A stretch of DNA of 64,000 nucleotides from Leptospira semungkisensis (GTDB lineage: Bacteria > Spirochaetota > Leptospiria > Leptospirales > Leptospiraceae). Shown piece by piece: positions 1-9,643 of this stretch (the stretch's first letter is position 1; each line of letters starts with the position of its first letter). Where the stretch lies: NCBI RefSeq assembly GCF_004770055.1, contig NZ_RQEP01000018.1, forward strand, positions 434,001 to 498,000, read 5' to 3'. A program made the translations under genes and the position numbers. Below the pieces are notes generated by a model. That model searched no databases. It was given only the letters and a program-made list of their open reading frames with translations, and had not been told where the DNA came from.

Positions 1-355
1 CTACCACCAACATCAATACAGAAGCGGCAGTGATGATCTTGTTCTTATCGAAATTAAAGTCGTAATAGAAGCTGGAAGTAGGTCGGGTCAACTCTTCCAA
101 AGGAGCCTGGGACTCTTCAATTTTTTCCCCACGGTACAGATTGATCAGCATACCAGTGTCTAGCTTTAAATAGCTGCCGTAGTTTTTCAGGAAGCCTATA
201 GTAAAGGTCTCTCCAGGAAACTGCGCATAATCCTCCGTCTCTAACGCAAGGATATATTTAACCGATATGTTCGTGTCCTTGGACACGTCTTTTACAGTGA
301 GCTTTTTTTCCTCCCTAGCCTCTCTAAGGATTTGCCCTACTCTCTTCTGATTCAA
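1..355 (-). CDS. RodZ-like helix-turn-helix protein, 5' part only (runs off left edge)
   Basis: Reading the minus strand from a TTG at 355-353 gives 118 codons with no stop, so the C-terminal part lies outside the window. The start is supported by an AGGAG-type ribosome site a few bases upstream (361-371). Residues 4-65 look like the HTH_25/RodZ-type helix-turn-helix: an [11 protein letters not shown] opening, then [19 protein letters not shown], then an [20 protein letters not shown] segment typical of this family. The last visible residues are hydrophobic and follow a basic patch, as if a single membrane span begins there. RodZ proteins connect MreB to the membrane during cell elongation. 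Its place just downstream of lolA and ftsK suits an envelope or cell-shape role. The family call is firm; the RodZ function is inferred. Confidence 0.8.
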   Translation of the reverse strand, partial: MNQKRVGQILREAREEKKLTVKDVSKDTNISVKYILALETEDYAQFPGETFTIGFLKNYGSYLKLDTGMLINLYRGEKIEESQAPLEELTRPTSSFYYDFNFDKNKIITAASVLMLVV

Positions 356-381
356 TTTAGCTCTCCTTTCCGAGGAAGATA

Positions 382-1119
382 TCACTCTTCCGAAACCAGG
401 GGATTATTTACGATTTTCGAATTTCCATCCGGACGGAAATTGAATACTCCATCCTCTATATCTGCGTTCCGATCTACACCGAAGAATTCAACGGTGGTCA
501 CTTTTCCTCTTCCGTCGCTTGCTACAGCCTTCTTAATGAAGTAAGTCTCTGCGTCCACGGAAAGGATCATGGTCTCATAGCCTCCGATCTTCTCTCTCTG
601 CTCCAAGGCCAATACGAAATATTTACGATTGTCTTTCTGAGAGATTTGAGGCTGTTCTATAGAATCGAATTTATAATGATATTTTCTGAAAATACGAGAA
701 AGACCTTCTTCCGTTGCAGGTGAGAAGATGGGACCTGATTTATTCGATTTATTTAATGTAAGGTCCTGTTTACCTGCAGCATTCAAACGCTTGATAAAGA
801 TCCAAAGAGTCTTGCCGTCGGAAACGATCTCATCACCAGCAGGATCGGAAAATTCATATTTGATCTTTCCGCCCTTCTTATAATAGCACACACCTTTCTT
901 AGTGGTGACTTTTTTATTGGCTTCCGTTTGGATCATGAAGTCCGCTTTGTAGGATTGAAGATCGGAAAAGTTCTTTCTGACTTTTTTTACGACCTCGGAC
1001 GGAGAATTCCAATTATGCTTCGCGGAAGACTGAGCGCCTAAGTCCAGGATAAAGAATAAAACGACCAAACTAAGGATTGGCGTCCGTAATAGAGAAACAA
1101 CGGTTCTGGTATCTTTCAT
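382..1119 (-). CDS. lolA: LolA-family outer membrane lipoprotein carrier protein
   Basis: This 245-residue protein begins with a basic stretch and a hydrophobic segment (about residues 10-30) ending in GAQSSA, which looks like a signal peptide. The mature part has the LolA pattern: a helix with [19 protein letters not shown], then beta strands with [15 protein letters not shown] and a DGKTLWIF turn. LolA carries lipoproteins across the periplasm to the outer membrane, an important task in lipoprotein-rich leptospires. It lies about 100 bases downstream of ftsK and just before the RodZ-like gene, so it is probably cotranscribed. Family assignment is by overall pattern rather than a catalytic motif. 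A LolA-like or DUF2092-type variant is possible. Confidence 0.8.
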   Translation of the reverse strand: MKDTRTVVSLLRTPILSLVVLFFILDLGAQSSAKHNWNSPSEVVKKVRKNFSDLQSYKADFMIQTEANKKVTTKKGVCYYKKGGKIKYEFSDPAGDEIVSDGKTLWIFIKRLNAAGKQDLTLNKSNKSGPIFSPATEEGLSRIFRKYHYKFDSIEQPQISQKDNRKYFVLALEQREKIGGYETMILSVDAETYFIKKAVASDGRGKVTTVEFFGVDRNADIEDGVFNFRPDGNSKIVNNPLVSEE

Positions 1120-1218
1120 TCTCGAGTGATGCCGGGATTTTTTTCCAGGATGGAGAGTATCGGCCCCCCTGTCACTTGGTTTCTTTTCCGGGCTAGAAAA
1201 TTCCCCGAAGACCCGCTT

Positions 1219-4137
1219 TTAGGCGGATCTCAGAATTTCCCGGCCCTTAGAACCTAGAATAGGAGAAACATATCCCCTCTCTTCCATAAGTTCCATGATC
1301 CTAGCGGCCCGATTGTATCCGATTTTCAAGCGTCTCTGCAAGTAACTCGCGCTCGCTTTTCGATCAGTTCGAACGATCTCCCAAGCCTTATCGAAAAGTT
1401 CCTCATCCATTTCTTCCATGGAATCGGATTCTGACTCTTCTTCCAGATCGAATTCCACATAGGTAGGAGCTCCGTATTTCTTTGCCTCATCCACGATCTT
1501 TTCGATCTCTTCTTCCGAAATGAAAGGAGCCTGAATACGAGCCAGATCCGCCGAGGTAGGAGACTTATAGAGCATGTCTCCTTTTCCAAGAAGAGACTCC
1601 GCTCCATTCATATCCAGAATGATCTTAGAGTCCGTTTTTTGAGCCACATGGAAGGCAATCCTGGCAGGACAGTTTGCCTTGATAAGACCAGTGATCACAT
1701 CCACAGAAGGCCTTTGGGTCGCCATTACCAAATGGATCCCCACTGCTCTCGACTTCTGGCTGATACGAGTGATCGCATCTTCCAAGTCCTTGCCGGAGAC
1801 CATCATAAGATCTGCAAGCTCATCGATAAACACCACGAGGTAAGGCATCTTGCTATAGCCTTCCTTATGATAATGCTCTTCTACCTTTTCGTTATAAGAA
1901 CGGAAGTCCCTGCATTTCAATTGGGACACTGCCTCATACCTTGCTTCCATCTCCTGGATGACCCAAGAGAGAGACTTGGTTGCCTTACGAGCATCCTTGA
2001 TTACCGGCATCAGAAGATGAGGAATGTCCTCGAAAAGAGTGAGTTCCACCATCTTAGGATCAATCATGATAAATCGCACTTCTTCCGGAGAAAGGTTCAA
2101 TACTAAGGAAGCGATCATCGCGTTCAAACAAACGGACTTACCGGAACCGGTCGTTCCTGCGACAAGCAAGTGAGGAAGTTTGTTCAAGTCAATGGAGACT
2201 AACTTACCGGATATGTCCTTACCTATGACGATGTTCAGATCTTTTTTCGGTTTCGGCGCAAGAGAAGAACGAAGTATATCGCCTAAGAATACGTCTTCCC
2301 TATGTTTATTCGGGACTTCGATACCGATCGTAGACTTGCCAGGAATCGGAGCGACAATACGAATATTTTTAACCGCCAAGTACATTCTCAACTCGTCAGT
2401 CAAGGAAGTGATCCTTCCTAATTTCACTCCAGGAGGAGGAGTGACTTCATAACGAGTGATGATCGGTCCTCTTTCCCAACCCACAACCTTCGATTCATAA
2501 CCGTACACTTTCAGAGCGTTTTCGATCTCGAAGGCAACCTTCTCGGATTCTACTTTGAAAAGTGCATCCTGGACCTTGGTTGGATTCGTCTGCAAACGAT
2601 TTAAAGGAATATGATATACCGACCTCTTAGAACGGAACGCAGGAACCATAGAAACAGGAGTGAAAGGAAGTTCGGACTGTTTGACCTTCTCTACGGATTT
2701 CTTTTCTATGTTCGTAGGTTTTGCCACTGGAATCGGAGCAAGAACTTCAGGCACGACGATCGCTTCCGGTTCGTAAGTAACTTCTTCGACCTCGTCATCT
2801 TCTTCCTCTTCGGAATACTCTTCTTGGTCTAATAATTCTTCGGAGTCCTCTACTTCTTCAGAGATAGTATCTTCGTTATCTTCTTCGGAAGATTCTTCCT
2901 CATCCTCTTGGTCGAAGAACTCTACTCCTTCGTCCTGATCCGAATCATCTTCGAAGAAATCGGAAGTATCTGTCGAAGGAGTTCCTTCTTTAAATATGAG
3001 AGTTTTGTCCTCTTCTTCTTTGGGAGAAGGAACACCGACATCCTTCTTATCTAAGAAAGAAAGGATCTCTTCCTTCTTCTCACTTCTGAGATCCAGGATT
3101 TCCCAGGATTTAGAGGAGAATTTTCCGAACTCTTCTTTTCTATCCGGAGCTCCATATACTTTCTCTAAAAGCTGTGGGGAAGCGCTTTGGAATTGGAATA
3201 CCTTTCTGTCTTCTTCAAAGAAACCCTGCAGCAATCCTGAGTTGCGATATTGCACATTCGATTCTTTAGGAATGGGAGAAGAAGCGGTCGAAGACTTTGC
3301 CTTCTCTCTTTGGATATAAGATTGCAGATCTTTTGGAGCCTGTGCGTTTCCGGAAAAATTGGAAGAAAAAGAACTAGCTGGCTCGTTCGTCTTTCCGGCG
3401 ACTTCTCTTCTAAACCAAGGAGGAATATTTTCTTCCGCAATATCTTCTCCAGAGGATTTCCAAGAATCCATCATGCTAGCCAAACCTTCGGACCATGCCT
3501 GCGACCTCGCCTTAGGAAAGATAGAAGGAAGAGTCTCTTCTTCTTTTTTGATTCTTCCGCTATTATAACCCGCTGCCCATTGAGCCTTCCATTCTCCGAA
3601 AGAAGTTCCTTGTGCAAGTAACCTTCCCAAGAAATGAACAGGAGACTCATTCAGATATACAAGAATTCCGTAAAAGTACACAACGAAATGAATGAGAAGT
3701 CTTCCGGTAGAACCGAGAACATATTCCAGCGCGACAGCAAGAGCCTGACCAAGCACTCCTCCGTTCGCTGCAAACGGAATGATAGAAGGATTTCCGAAAA
3801 CGTTTAAGCTGACTGCTACGGCTAATAGAAATAGAGGGATCGTAAGAAGCTTATTGGTCGCGTCTTGGTTCGGCTTCGCAAGAAGGATCCCTCCCGTAAG
3901 AATCAGAAGAATCCCAGGCACGAAGGCTGCATTTCCGAATAAGTACAAAAATCCCCAGGACATATAATGTCCCAGGCGTCCGAATAGATTGGCCTGGACC
4001 CCGTTTTCTGCGATTGTAAAAGAACCCAAGGACAAGGTCAGAAAGATCCCGGTAAACAAAAGAAGGTACGGCAAAGCTGCCCGTCCTTTTTCCCAGATCA
4101 GAATATTTTGCCCGATAATTTGGTCCTTTCTATCCAT
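1219..4137 (-). CDS. ftsK: DNA translocase FtsK/SpoIIIE
   Basis: The 972-residue protein has about four membrane spans in the first 200 residues, a long acidic linker very rich in Glu and Asp (roughly residues 340-470), and a RecA-like motor. Walker A reads VAGTTGSGKS near residue 655-665 and Walker B reads VVFIDELAD near 774. A C-terminal gamma-type winged helix (about residues 900-970, LQRRLKIGYNRAARIMELME) would read the orientation sequences near the terminus. FtsK anchors at the division septum and pumps chromosome ends into daughter cells. It follows dut, with about 60 bases between them. Length is within the usual 750-1300 range, and all key motifs are present. Confidence 0.97.
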   Translation of the reverse strand: MDRKDQIIGQNILIWEKGRAALPYLLLFTGIFLTLSLGSFTIAENGVQANLFGRLGHYMSWGFLYLFGNAAFVPGILLILTGGILLAKPNQDATNKLLTIPLFLLAVAVSLNVFGNPSIIPFAANGGVLGQALAVALEYVLGSTGRLLIHFVVYFYGILVYLNESPVHFLGRLLAQGTSFGEWKAQWAAGYNSGRIKKEEETLPSIFPKARSQAWSEGLASMMDSWKSSGEDIAEENIPPWFRREVAGKTNEPASSFSSNFSGNAQAPKDLQSYIQREKAKSSTASSPIPKESNVQYRNSGLLQGFFEEDRKVFQFQSASPQLLEKVYGAPDRKEEFGKFSSKSWEILDLRSEKKEEILSFLDKKDVGVPSPKEEEDKTLIFKEGTPSTDTSDFFEDDSDQDEGVEFFDQEDEEESSEEDNEDTISEEVEDSEELLDQEEYSEEEEDDEVEEVTYEPEAIVVPEVLAPIPVAKPTNIEKKSVEKVKQSELPFTPVSMVPAFRSKRSVYHIPLNRLQTNPTKVQDALFKVESEKVAFEIENALKVYGYESKVVGWERGPIITRYEVTPPPGVKLGRITSLTDELRMYLAVKNIRIVAPIPGKSTIGIEVPNKHREDVFLGDILRSSLAPKPKKDLNIVIGKDISGKLVSIDLNKLPHLLVAGTTGSGKSVCLNAMIASLVLNLSPEEVRFIMIDPKMVELTLFEDIPHLLMPVIKDARKATKSLSWVIQEMEARYEAVSQLKCRDFRSYNEKVEEHYHKEGYSKMPYLVVFIDELADLMMVSGKDLEDAITRISQKSRAVGIHLVMATQRPSVDVITGLIKANCPARIAFHVAQKTDSKIILDMNGAESLLGKGDMLYKSPTSADLARIQAPFISEEEIEKIVDEAKKYGAPTYVEFDLEEESESDSMEEMDEELFDKAWEIVRTDRKASASYLQRRLKIGYNRAARIMELMEERGYVSPILGSKGREILRSA

Positions 4138-4200
4138 ACCTCTAAAATCGGCAGGACTTGCGAAAGGGAAAAGAGACTTAATTCGTAGAAAGAAGAAGAT

Positions 4201-4635
4201 TTAGAAGCCGGTACTACCGAAACCGCCCACACCTCTTTCGGATTCGGGAAGTTCGTCTACGATCTCCCAATCGGAATGCCAGGTTCTCCGGATCAGAAGT
4301 TGAGCGATCCTGGTCTTGTCCTCCAGAATGTACGGTTCCTTTCCTAAATTCAAGAGAGGCACCATGAGTTCTCCCCTATAATCCGAATCGATTGTCCCAG
4401 GAGTATTCGGGATCAGAATTCTAAATTTCGTGGAAAATCCGGAACGAGGACGGATCTCGAAATGAAAACCTTCCGGAATCGCAAAGGAAAGCCCAGTGGG
4501 AACAAGTACAACTTCTCCCACAGGAAGAGTGAGATTCGAATCCAAACAGGCGCTGATATCGTAACCGGCAGACCCGCTCGTTTTGATCTCAGGAAGCGAA
4601 GCCTTCTCTTTTAATTTTTTAATTGGGATTTTCAT
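4201..4635 (-). CDS. dut: Deoxyuridine 5'-triphosphate nucleotidohydrolase (dUTPase)
   Basis: This trimeric-type dUTPase of 144 residues shows all five family motifs. They are AGYDIS at 23-28, RPRSG at 62-66, GTIDSDYRGEL at 80-90 with the catalytic Asp83, TRIAQLLI at 108-115, and the Gly-rich C-terminal arm RGVGGFGSTGF at 134-144. It converts dUTP to dUMP and pyrophosphate, keeping uracil out of DNA and feeding thymidylate synthesis. The start codon is only 3 bases after the stop of the M16 peptidase gene, so the two are surely cotranscribed. The length and the intact arm suggest an active enzyme. Confidence 0.97.
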   Translation of the reverse strand: MKIPIKKLKEKASLPEIKTSGSAGYDISACLDSNLTLPVGEVVLVPTGLSFAIPEGFHFEIRPRSGFSTKFRILIPNTPGTIDSDYRGELMVPLLNLGKEPYILEDKTRIAQLLIRRTWHSDWEIVDELPESERGVGGFGSTGF

Positions 4636-4638
4636 AGA

Positions 4639-5934
4639 TCACTTATAGGAATAAGACTCGAAGATGGACTTGATCTTCTGTTCTTCTTTCGGTTTCAATT
4701 TTGCAAGCACGGAAAGATGAAGCTCCGGAAGAGCGAATATCTTACGGATGGTCCGATTGATTTCCTCTTCCGTTACGGAATGAATCTCTTTGATTCTCTC
4801 CGCCAAAGTATGGTACTTTCCATAATACAATTCTTGAAAGGCGATATTGTTCATCCTACTTTCGGTATGTTCGTAACCGATGGAAAGACTTCCTTCGTGA
4901 TTGGTTTGCGCATCTCTCAATTCCTGAGCGCTAATCCCTTTGTCCACGAACACTTGCAATTCTTTCAGGATCAATTCCAAGCTTTCCGCAAATCTTTCTT
5001 TGGAAGTGGAGCAAACCACAGAGGTCACTCCTATATCACGATAAGAAGAAGGATAACTGGTAATATGATAACAGAGTCCCTTCTCTTCTCTTACCTTTTG
5101 AAAGAGACGAGAAGACATTCCTCCTCCCAATACATGGGTCAAAAGAGAAAGACGAGTTGCATCATGGAAGCTGCGGGCAAAACCTTCTCCGCCTAAAATA
5201 AAATATGCCTGCTCGGTTTCCTTATTCCCCTTACGGAAGTACCCGAAATCTTTCTTAGGAGTTTCGAAGTTCCCTTCTAATCCAGACCCGGTGGAATGAG
5301 AAAAATATTTCGAGACAGTATCAAAAACATACTCAGGCTCATAATCCCCGGAAAGAGAAAGGATCATATTCTTAGGATGATAATAAGATTCGTAAAACTT
5401 TCTTAAGGAAGAAGAAGTTACTCCTCGAATAGATGTTTCCGTTCCTATAATATCCCTTCCCAAAGAATTACCTGGAAATAGATTATTATAATAGAAATCA
5501 TGGACCCCATCCTCTGGAGAATCCTCGTAGCCCTTCATTTCTTCGAGAACGACTTCTGCTTCTGTGCGAATATCTTGTTCTCTTAATAATGGTGAGAACA
5601 TCATCTCCGATAGAAGCTCAAGCCCGAGCTCTAGATCCCTGGACGCAAGAGTTGCATGAAAATACGTATATTCTCTGGAAGTGGCTGCATTGGAATAAGC
5701 ACCTACTCTTTCCCAGTCTTCTGCCTGTTTCTTTGCAGTACGTTTCTCGGTGTCCTTGAACAACATATGTTCTAGGAAATGACAATAACCTGCGGTTTCG
5801 AGGGATTCTGATCGGGAACCTACTTTTACATAGACCCCCAAGGAGGCACTGACCGTATACGGCGCTCTTTGGAATAGGACTGTGATCCCGTTCGAAAGAG
5901 TCTTTTTATGATTCTTTTCTTCCTGAAAAATCAA
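4639..5934 (-). CDS. M16 family zinc peptidase (processing-protease type)
   Basis: The 431-residue protein has the inverted zinc motif HFLEH at 52-56 (HxxEH) near its N-terminus, followed by the acidic helix with EAEVVLEEMKGYEDSPED that supplies the third ligand. This is the size of the bacterial single-unit YmxG/PqqL-like peptidases that resemble the mitochondrial processing peptidase beta subunit. I place the start at a TTG (5934-5932) because GGAAGAG lies about 5 bases upstream. In many bacteria an M16 gene follows pnp, as here. The true substrate is unknown. A 10-bp hairpin (5944-5967) sits just upstream and touches the ribosome site. Confidence 0.92.
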   Translation of the reverse strand: MIFQEEKNHKKTLSNGITVLFQRAPYTVSASLGVYVKVGSRSESLETAGYCHFLEHMLFKDTEKRTAKKQAEDWERVGAYSNAATSREYTYFHATLASRDLELGLELLSEMMFSPLLREQDIRTEAEVVLEEMKGYEDSPEDGVHDFYYNNLFPGNSLGRDIIGTETSIRGVTSSSLRKFYESYYHPKNMILSLSGDYEPEYVFDTVSKYFSHSTGSGLEGNFETPKKDFGYFRKGNKETEQAYFILGGEGFARSFHDATRLSLLTHVLGGGMSSRLFQKVREEKGLCYHITSYPSSYRDIGVTSVVCSTSKERFAESLELILKELQVFVDKGISAQELRDAQTNHEGSLSIGYEHTESRMNNIAFQELYYGKYHTLAERIKEIHSVTEEEINRTIRKIFALPELHLSVLAKLKPKEEQKIKSIFESYSYK

Positions 5935-5943
5935 TGGTCTCTT

Positions 5944-5967
5944 CCGACGGGAAAGGATTCCCGCCGG
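5944..5967 (-). promoter_or_regulatory. Hairpin between pnp and the M16 peptidase gene
   Basis: The arms CCGACGGGAA (5944-5953) and TTCCCGCCGG (5958-5967) form a 10-bp stem, with one G-U pair in the minus-strand RNA and a 4-base loop. It lies in the 45-base gap after pnp and ends against the GGAAGAG ribosome site of the next gene. No U-run follows, so it is more likely an RNA stability or translation-control element than a terminator. Confidence 0.45.
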
Positions 5968-5979
5968 CTTTAGAAAAAT

Positions 5980-8067
5980 TTAAACTTCGAGAGCGTCTCT
6001 TCTGGAAAGATCGATCTTTCCGGTCTTGTCCACGTTCAATACGCGAACTCGGATAATCTCGCCTTCTTTGACTACGTCTTTTACGGAGTTCACACGCTTG
6101 GAGTCCAGTTTGGAAATATGGCAAAGCCCTTCCTTACCTGGCAGGATTTCAACGAATGCACCGAAATCGGTAATACGTTTTACTTTGCCTTCGTAGATCT
6201 TTCCTACTTCTACTTCTGCGAAGAATCCTTCTACCATTCCGGCAGCTTTTTCAGCCTGCTCTTGGTTCACCCCGGCAATCGTAACTTTTCCGTCGTCGTC
6301 TATATTGATATCCGCTCCAGAAGCTTCGATGATACCGCGAATATTCTTACCGCCCGGACCGATGAGTTCACCGATACGATCTTTCGGAATATGTTTCACG
6401 ATGATACGAGGAGCTGTGCGAGAAACGGTGTCCGCAGCCTTGGAGATGGATTTTTCCATCACATCCAAGATATGGAAACGAGCCTTTTCTGCCTGAGCGA
6501 AAACGGATTCTAATACGTTAAACGCCACACCAGTGACTTTCAAGTCCATCTGGAATGCGGTGATCCCTTTTCGGGTTCCTGCGATCTTGCAGTCCATATC
6601 TCCGAAATGGTCTTCGAGTCCTGCGATATCGGAAAGGACTGCAAACTTGCCGGAATCATCAGAGAATAATCCCATTGCAATTCCGGAAACAGCAGACTTA
6701 ACCGGAACTCCGGCAGCCATTAAAGCTAAGGATCCAGAACATACGGATGCCATAGAAGAGGATCCGTTGGATTCTAAAATCTCGGATACGACTCGGATCA
6801 CATAAGGAAAATCATCCTGCTTAGGAAGCACCAATTTAAGCGCTCTTTCTGCCAGGTTTCCGTGACCGATCTCTCTTCGTCCTGGTCCGGAAGATCTTCT
6901 TACTTCTCCCACTGAGAAAGCAGGGAAGTTATAATGAAGCATGAAGTTCTTTTCTTTCTGACCTTCCAAAGTCTCGTAACGTTGGTTGTCAGCCGCGGTT
7001 CCCAGAGTAACAGTTCCCAAAGATTGGGTCTGACCTCTAGTGAATACTGCAGAACCGTGAACACCTGGAAGAGGACTCATCTCTACGCTGATATTTCGGA
7101 TTTCGTCCAACTTTCTTCCGTCGAAACGAACTCCTTCTTTCAATACCTGCTCTCTTACGATCTCGTATTCCAACTCGTGTAAGAAGTTTTTGATGTCCTT
7201 GATCTTCTCAGATTCGGTTACAGTTTCTTTAAAATGCTCTACAATCTCTTTGTTTGCATTAGAGATTTCTTTATTGCGAGAAGCCTTATCAGCAGTCTTA
7301 TTCGCAGCAGAGATTTTATCGAATGCATATTTGCGAACCTCGCTAAGAAGTGTCTCATCTTTTACTTTGAGTTTAACTTCTTTCTTAGCGACTTGTAGTT
7401 CTTTTGCCCAACCCTCTTGCAGTTCTACGAACTTAGCGATATGAGAATGAGCGAACTTGAGAGCCTCTAACATTTCCGCATTGGAAAGTTCTTTGGCTTC
7501 TCCCTCGATCATAACGATATGCGTTTTGGTTCCAGCTACGACAAGGTCCAGATCTGAACTCTGGATCTCTTTATTGGTCGGATTGATTACAAGTTCTCCG
7601 TTGATCCTTCCTACTCTTGCTCCGGCAATCGGACCATTGAATGGAATATTAGAGATTGTTAATGCAGCAGATGCAGCATTCAATGCGTGTCCTGCAGTGG
7701 AGATCTCATTGTCAGCGGAAAGAACGGTCACCTGCAATTGCACTTCGCAGAAATAACCTTCTGGGAATAGAGGTCGGATCGGTCTGTCAATGATCCTGGA
7801 ATTTAGTACTTCGTGCTCGTAAGGTTTAGCTTCCCTCTTGAAATATCCCCCAGGAAATCTTCCTACGGAGTAGACTTTTTCGGAGTATTCACAAGTTAAT
7901 GGGAAGAAGTCCTGTCCTTCTTTCGGCTCATCGGCCGCGCAGACAGTGGCTAATAGAACGAGATTACCGGTTTTATAAACTACGGAGCCGTGGGCCTGTT
8001 TCGCCCAGTCTCCCGTTTCGAGAGTTATTGAATCACGGCCAAATTGGCCAGTAATAGTTTTAGCCAT
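5980..8067 (-). CDS. pnp: Polyribonucleotide nucleotidyltransferase (PNPase)
   Basis: The 695-residue product has two RNase PH-like domains (about residues 5-220 and 310-540), separated by an all-helical linker rich in Lys and Glu. A KH domain follows with [15 protein letters not shown] near residue 565. The C-terminal S1 domain (about 620-690) contains [18 protein letters not shown]. PNPase degrades RNA by phosphorolysis from the 3' end and can add heteropolymeric tails. The start has a clear ribosome site (AGGAGTCCCTC before ATG). It follows rpsO by 12 bases, the conserved rpsO-pnp arrangement. Length and domain order are standard for the family. Confidence 0.98.
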   Translation of the reverse strand: MAKTITGQFGRDSITLETGDWAKQAHGSVVYKTGNLVLLATVCAADEPKEGQDFFPLTCEYSEKVYSVGRFPGGYFKREAKPYEHEVLNSRIIDRPIRPLFPEGYFCEVQLQVTVLSADNEISTAGHALNAASAALTISNIPFNGPIAGARVGRINGELVINPTNKEIQSSDLDLVVAGTKTHIVMIEGEAKELSNAEMLEALKFAHSHIAKFVELQEGWAKELQVAKKEVKLKVKDETLLSEVRKYAFDKISAANKTADKASRNKEISNANKEIVEHFKETVTESEKIKDIKNFLHELEYEIVREQVLKEGVRFDGRKLDEIRNISVEMSPLPGVHGSAVFTRGQTQSLGTVTLGTAADNQRYETLEGQKEKNFMLHYNFPAFSVGEVRRSSGPGRREIGHGNLAERALKLVLPKQDDFPYVIRVVSEILESNGSSSMASVCSGSLALMAAGVPVKSAVSGIAMGLFSDDSGKFAVLSDIAGLEDHFGDMDCKIAGTRKGITAFQMDLKVTGVAFNVLESVFAQAEKARFHILDVMEKSISKAADTVSRTAPRIIVKHIPKDRIGELIGPGGKNIRGIIEASGADINIDDDGKVTIAGVNQEQAEKAAGMVEGFFAEVEVGKIYEGKVKRITDFGAFVEILPGKEGLCHISKLDSKRVNSVKDVVKEGEIIRVRVLNVDKTGKIDLSRRDALEV

Positions 8068-8079
8068 GAGGGACTCCTA

Positions 8080-8346
8080 TTACTTACGGAGTCCGAGAGT
8101 TTCGATTAGCTTTTTGTAACGGTCCAAATTTTGACGTTTTAGATATTCCAATAATTTTTTACGTTTACTAACTAATTTAAGAAGACCGGTCTTAGAATGA
8201 AAATCTTTCTTATGAGATTTAAAATGCTCGTTTAGATCTTTGATGCGAGCGTCTAGAAGGGCGACTTGAACTTCCGTTGAACCGGTGTCCGCCTTTCCAT
8301 TTGCAAATGTAGATATAATTTGCTTCTTCTGTTCCGTAGTTACCAT
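8080..8346 (-). CDS. rpsO: 30S ribosomal protein S15
   Basis: This is a normal-length S15 (88 residues). It has the conserved segments [47 protein letters not shown] and a C-terminal [15 protein letters not shown]15 binds the central domain of 16S rRNA early in 30S assembly and often represses its own mRNA. It lies between truB and pnp, and a GC-rich hairpin occupies its short leader (8375-8389). The upstream ribosome site is weak by sequence, which would fit a structured, feedback-controlled leader, though that is inference. Confidence 0.98.
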   Translation of the reverse strand: MVTTEQKKQIISTFANGKADTGSTEVQVALLDARIKDLNEHFKSHKKDFHSKTGLLKLVSKRKKLLEYLKRQNLDRYKKLIETLGLRK

Positions 8347-8374
8347 AGTTTGATTGTACCTAAAGCCAATTTTC

Positions 8375-8389
8375 GGGGGCCTAACCCCC
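8375..8389 (-). promoter_or_regulatory. GC hairpin in the rpsO leader
   Basis: GGGGG (8375-8379) and CCCCC (8385-8389) frame a 5-base loop in the 51-base gap between truB and rpsO. The stem is short but all G-C. There is no U-run after it on the minus strand, so it does not look like a terminator. It could be part of an S15-binding autoregulatory leader, as known for rpsO in other bacteria, or a processing site. Only the hairpin itself is seen. Confidence 0.35.
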
Positions 8390-8397
8390 TGTCCAAG

Positions 8398-9324
8398 CTA
8401 AATTTTAGAAAAGACCTTCAAATATTTATAAGAAAGGCTGCCAGGTAGACCGTCCCGCTTGCAAAAGGCTAAGATCTCTCCTTCCGGCGAAGTAAGTAGG
8501 AACTCCTGAGCAGGAATCCAATCCAATTTGATCTTCTTTCCGTGAAATACGTCCTTTACCTCGGTGCTCGGGATCTCCACGGAAGGAATATCTAAGATTT
8601 CCTCCGGAGGATGAATGGCCACCTTCCCCAATAAAAGAGCTTCGTAAGTATCTGCCTGGTCCAAAGTAAGTTTGCCTACTCTGGTTCGATTCAAGGCCTT
8701 CAGGCTCATTGGGATCCCGGCTGCTTCTCCTATATCCATCACTAATTTTCGGATATATGTTCCACCGGAAACTCGGGCTCTGATCGTAAATCCTTCTGGG
8801 CTAAGATCGTATGCCTCAAATTCAAATATCTTAATCTTACGAATGCTTGGAGGTACCGAAACCCCCTCTCGAAACAACTTAGCTCTCCTTTGTCCTCCGA
8901 CTTTGAGTGCGGAAACTTCAGGAGCTACTTGTTCTTCCCAACTAGAAACTTGGGCCAACACTTCTTCTAATCTTGATTTGGATTCTTCGAACCATTTTTG
9001 GATGCGGGGAATTTCCCAATCCTCTAAGACCAAACCTTCTCTATCTCCCGAGTCGGTAGCGAAGCCCAGTTGTACTTGAGCTACATATTCCTTATCCTTT
9101 CCTAAAAAGAATTGGGAGAAGCTAGTAGAAGTGCCTATCGGCAGCACCATCAATCCGGAAGCTGCCTTGTCTAAGGTACCTGTATGACCTACTTTACGAA
9201 GACCTAAATTCTTTTTGGCCTTTAAAACCAGATCGGAAGAAGTCATTCCGATCGGCTTATCTAGGAGAAGAAATCCTAGCTCAGTCCGGATTTGTTGGTT
9301 TTCTTGTAAGTCGGAGGGATTCAT
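8398..9324 (-). CDS. truB: tRNA pseudouridine(55) synthase TruB
   Basis: The 308-residue protein has the TruB signature: GFLLLDKPIGMTS at 17-29 and GHTGTLDKAASGLMVLP at 47-61, with catalytic Asp52. The GGTYIRKLVMDIGEAAG segment comes further on, and a PUA-like C-terminal part follows. It makes pseudouridine 55 in the T-loop of tRNAs and also acts as a tRNA-folding helper. The ATG at 9324 lies inside the end of rbfA (44-base overlap) with an AAGG ribosome site just before it, so the two genes are translationally coupled. A start a few codons later cannot be ruled out. Confidence 0.96.
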   Translation of the reverse strand: MNPSDLQENQQIRTELGFLLLDKPIGMTSSDLVLKAKKNLGLRKVGHTGTLDKAASGLMVLPIGTSTSFSQFFLGKDKEYVAQVQLGFATDSGDREGLVLEDWEIPRIQKWFEESKSRLEEVLAQVSSWEEQVAPEVSALKVGGQRRAKLFREGVSVPPSIRKIKIFEFEAYDLSPEGFTIRARVSGGTYIRKLVMDIGEAAGIPMSLKALNRTRVGKLTLDQADTYEALLLGKVAIHPPEEILDIPSVEIPSTEVKDVFHGKKIKLDWIPAQEFLLTSPEGEILAFCKRDGLPGSLSYKYLKVFSKI

Positions 9325-9634
9325 CTAAACCTTGCAGATATTCTTCGTCCCAAACAAAACTCATTTTAGGAGTTGCCCTTAAATTCAGTTTTGTGGAAAG
9401 AGTCGCAGCAAATTTGCCCGCAGCACTATTCAGTCCAGCGAGCAATTTTTCCTTCTTCTTATCAGTACAGATCGCAGTAACATAGACCTTTAGATATTTG
9501 GAATCATCTGAAAGTTCCGATCTATGTACGGATACCATATGAACGCGAGGATCCTTAACTTTTCCGGCGAGGATCATCATGGCGACGGTGCGAACCGTCT
9601 CCGCTTCGATTTTCCTTTTACGGATGGAATTCAA
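9281..9634 (-). CDS. rbfA: 30S ribosome-binding factor RbfA
   Basis: This 117-residue protein has the RbfA pattern: an N-terminal IRKRKIEAETVRTVAMMI helix, KDPRVHMVSVHRSELSDDSKYLKVYV in the KH-like core, and a C-terminal SLRLTRKPTNPD tail. RbfA binds the immature 30S subunit and helps mature the 5' end of 16S rRNA, which matters during cold shock. It starts 9 bases after infB and overlaps truB. The infB-rbfA-truB order is one of the most conserved bacterial clusters. Confidence 0.95.
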   Translation of the reverse strand: MNSIRKRKIEAETVRTVAMMILAGKVKDPRVHMVSVHRSELSDDSKYLKVYVTAICTDKKKEKLLAGLNSAAGKFAATLSTKLNLRATPKMSFVWDEEYLQGLDESLRLTRKPTNPD

Positions 9635-9643
9635 GTTATACCT

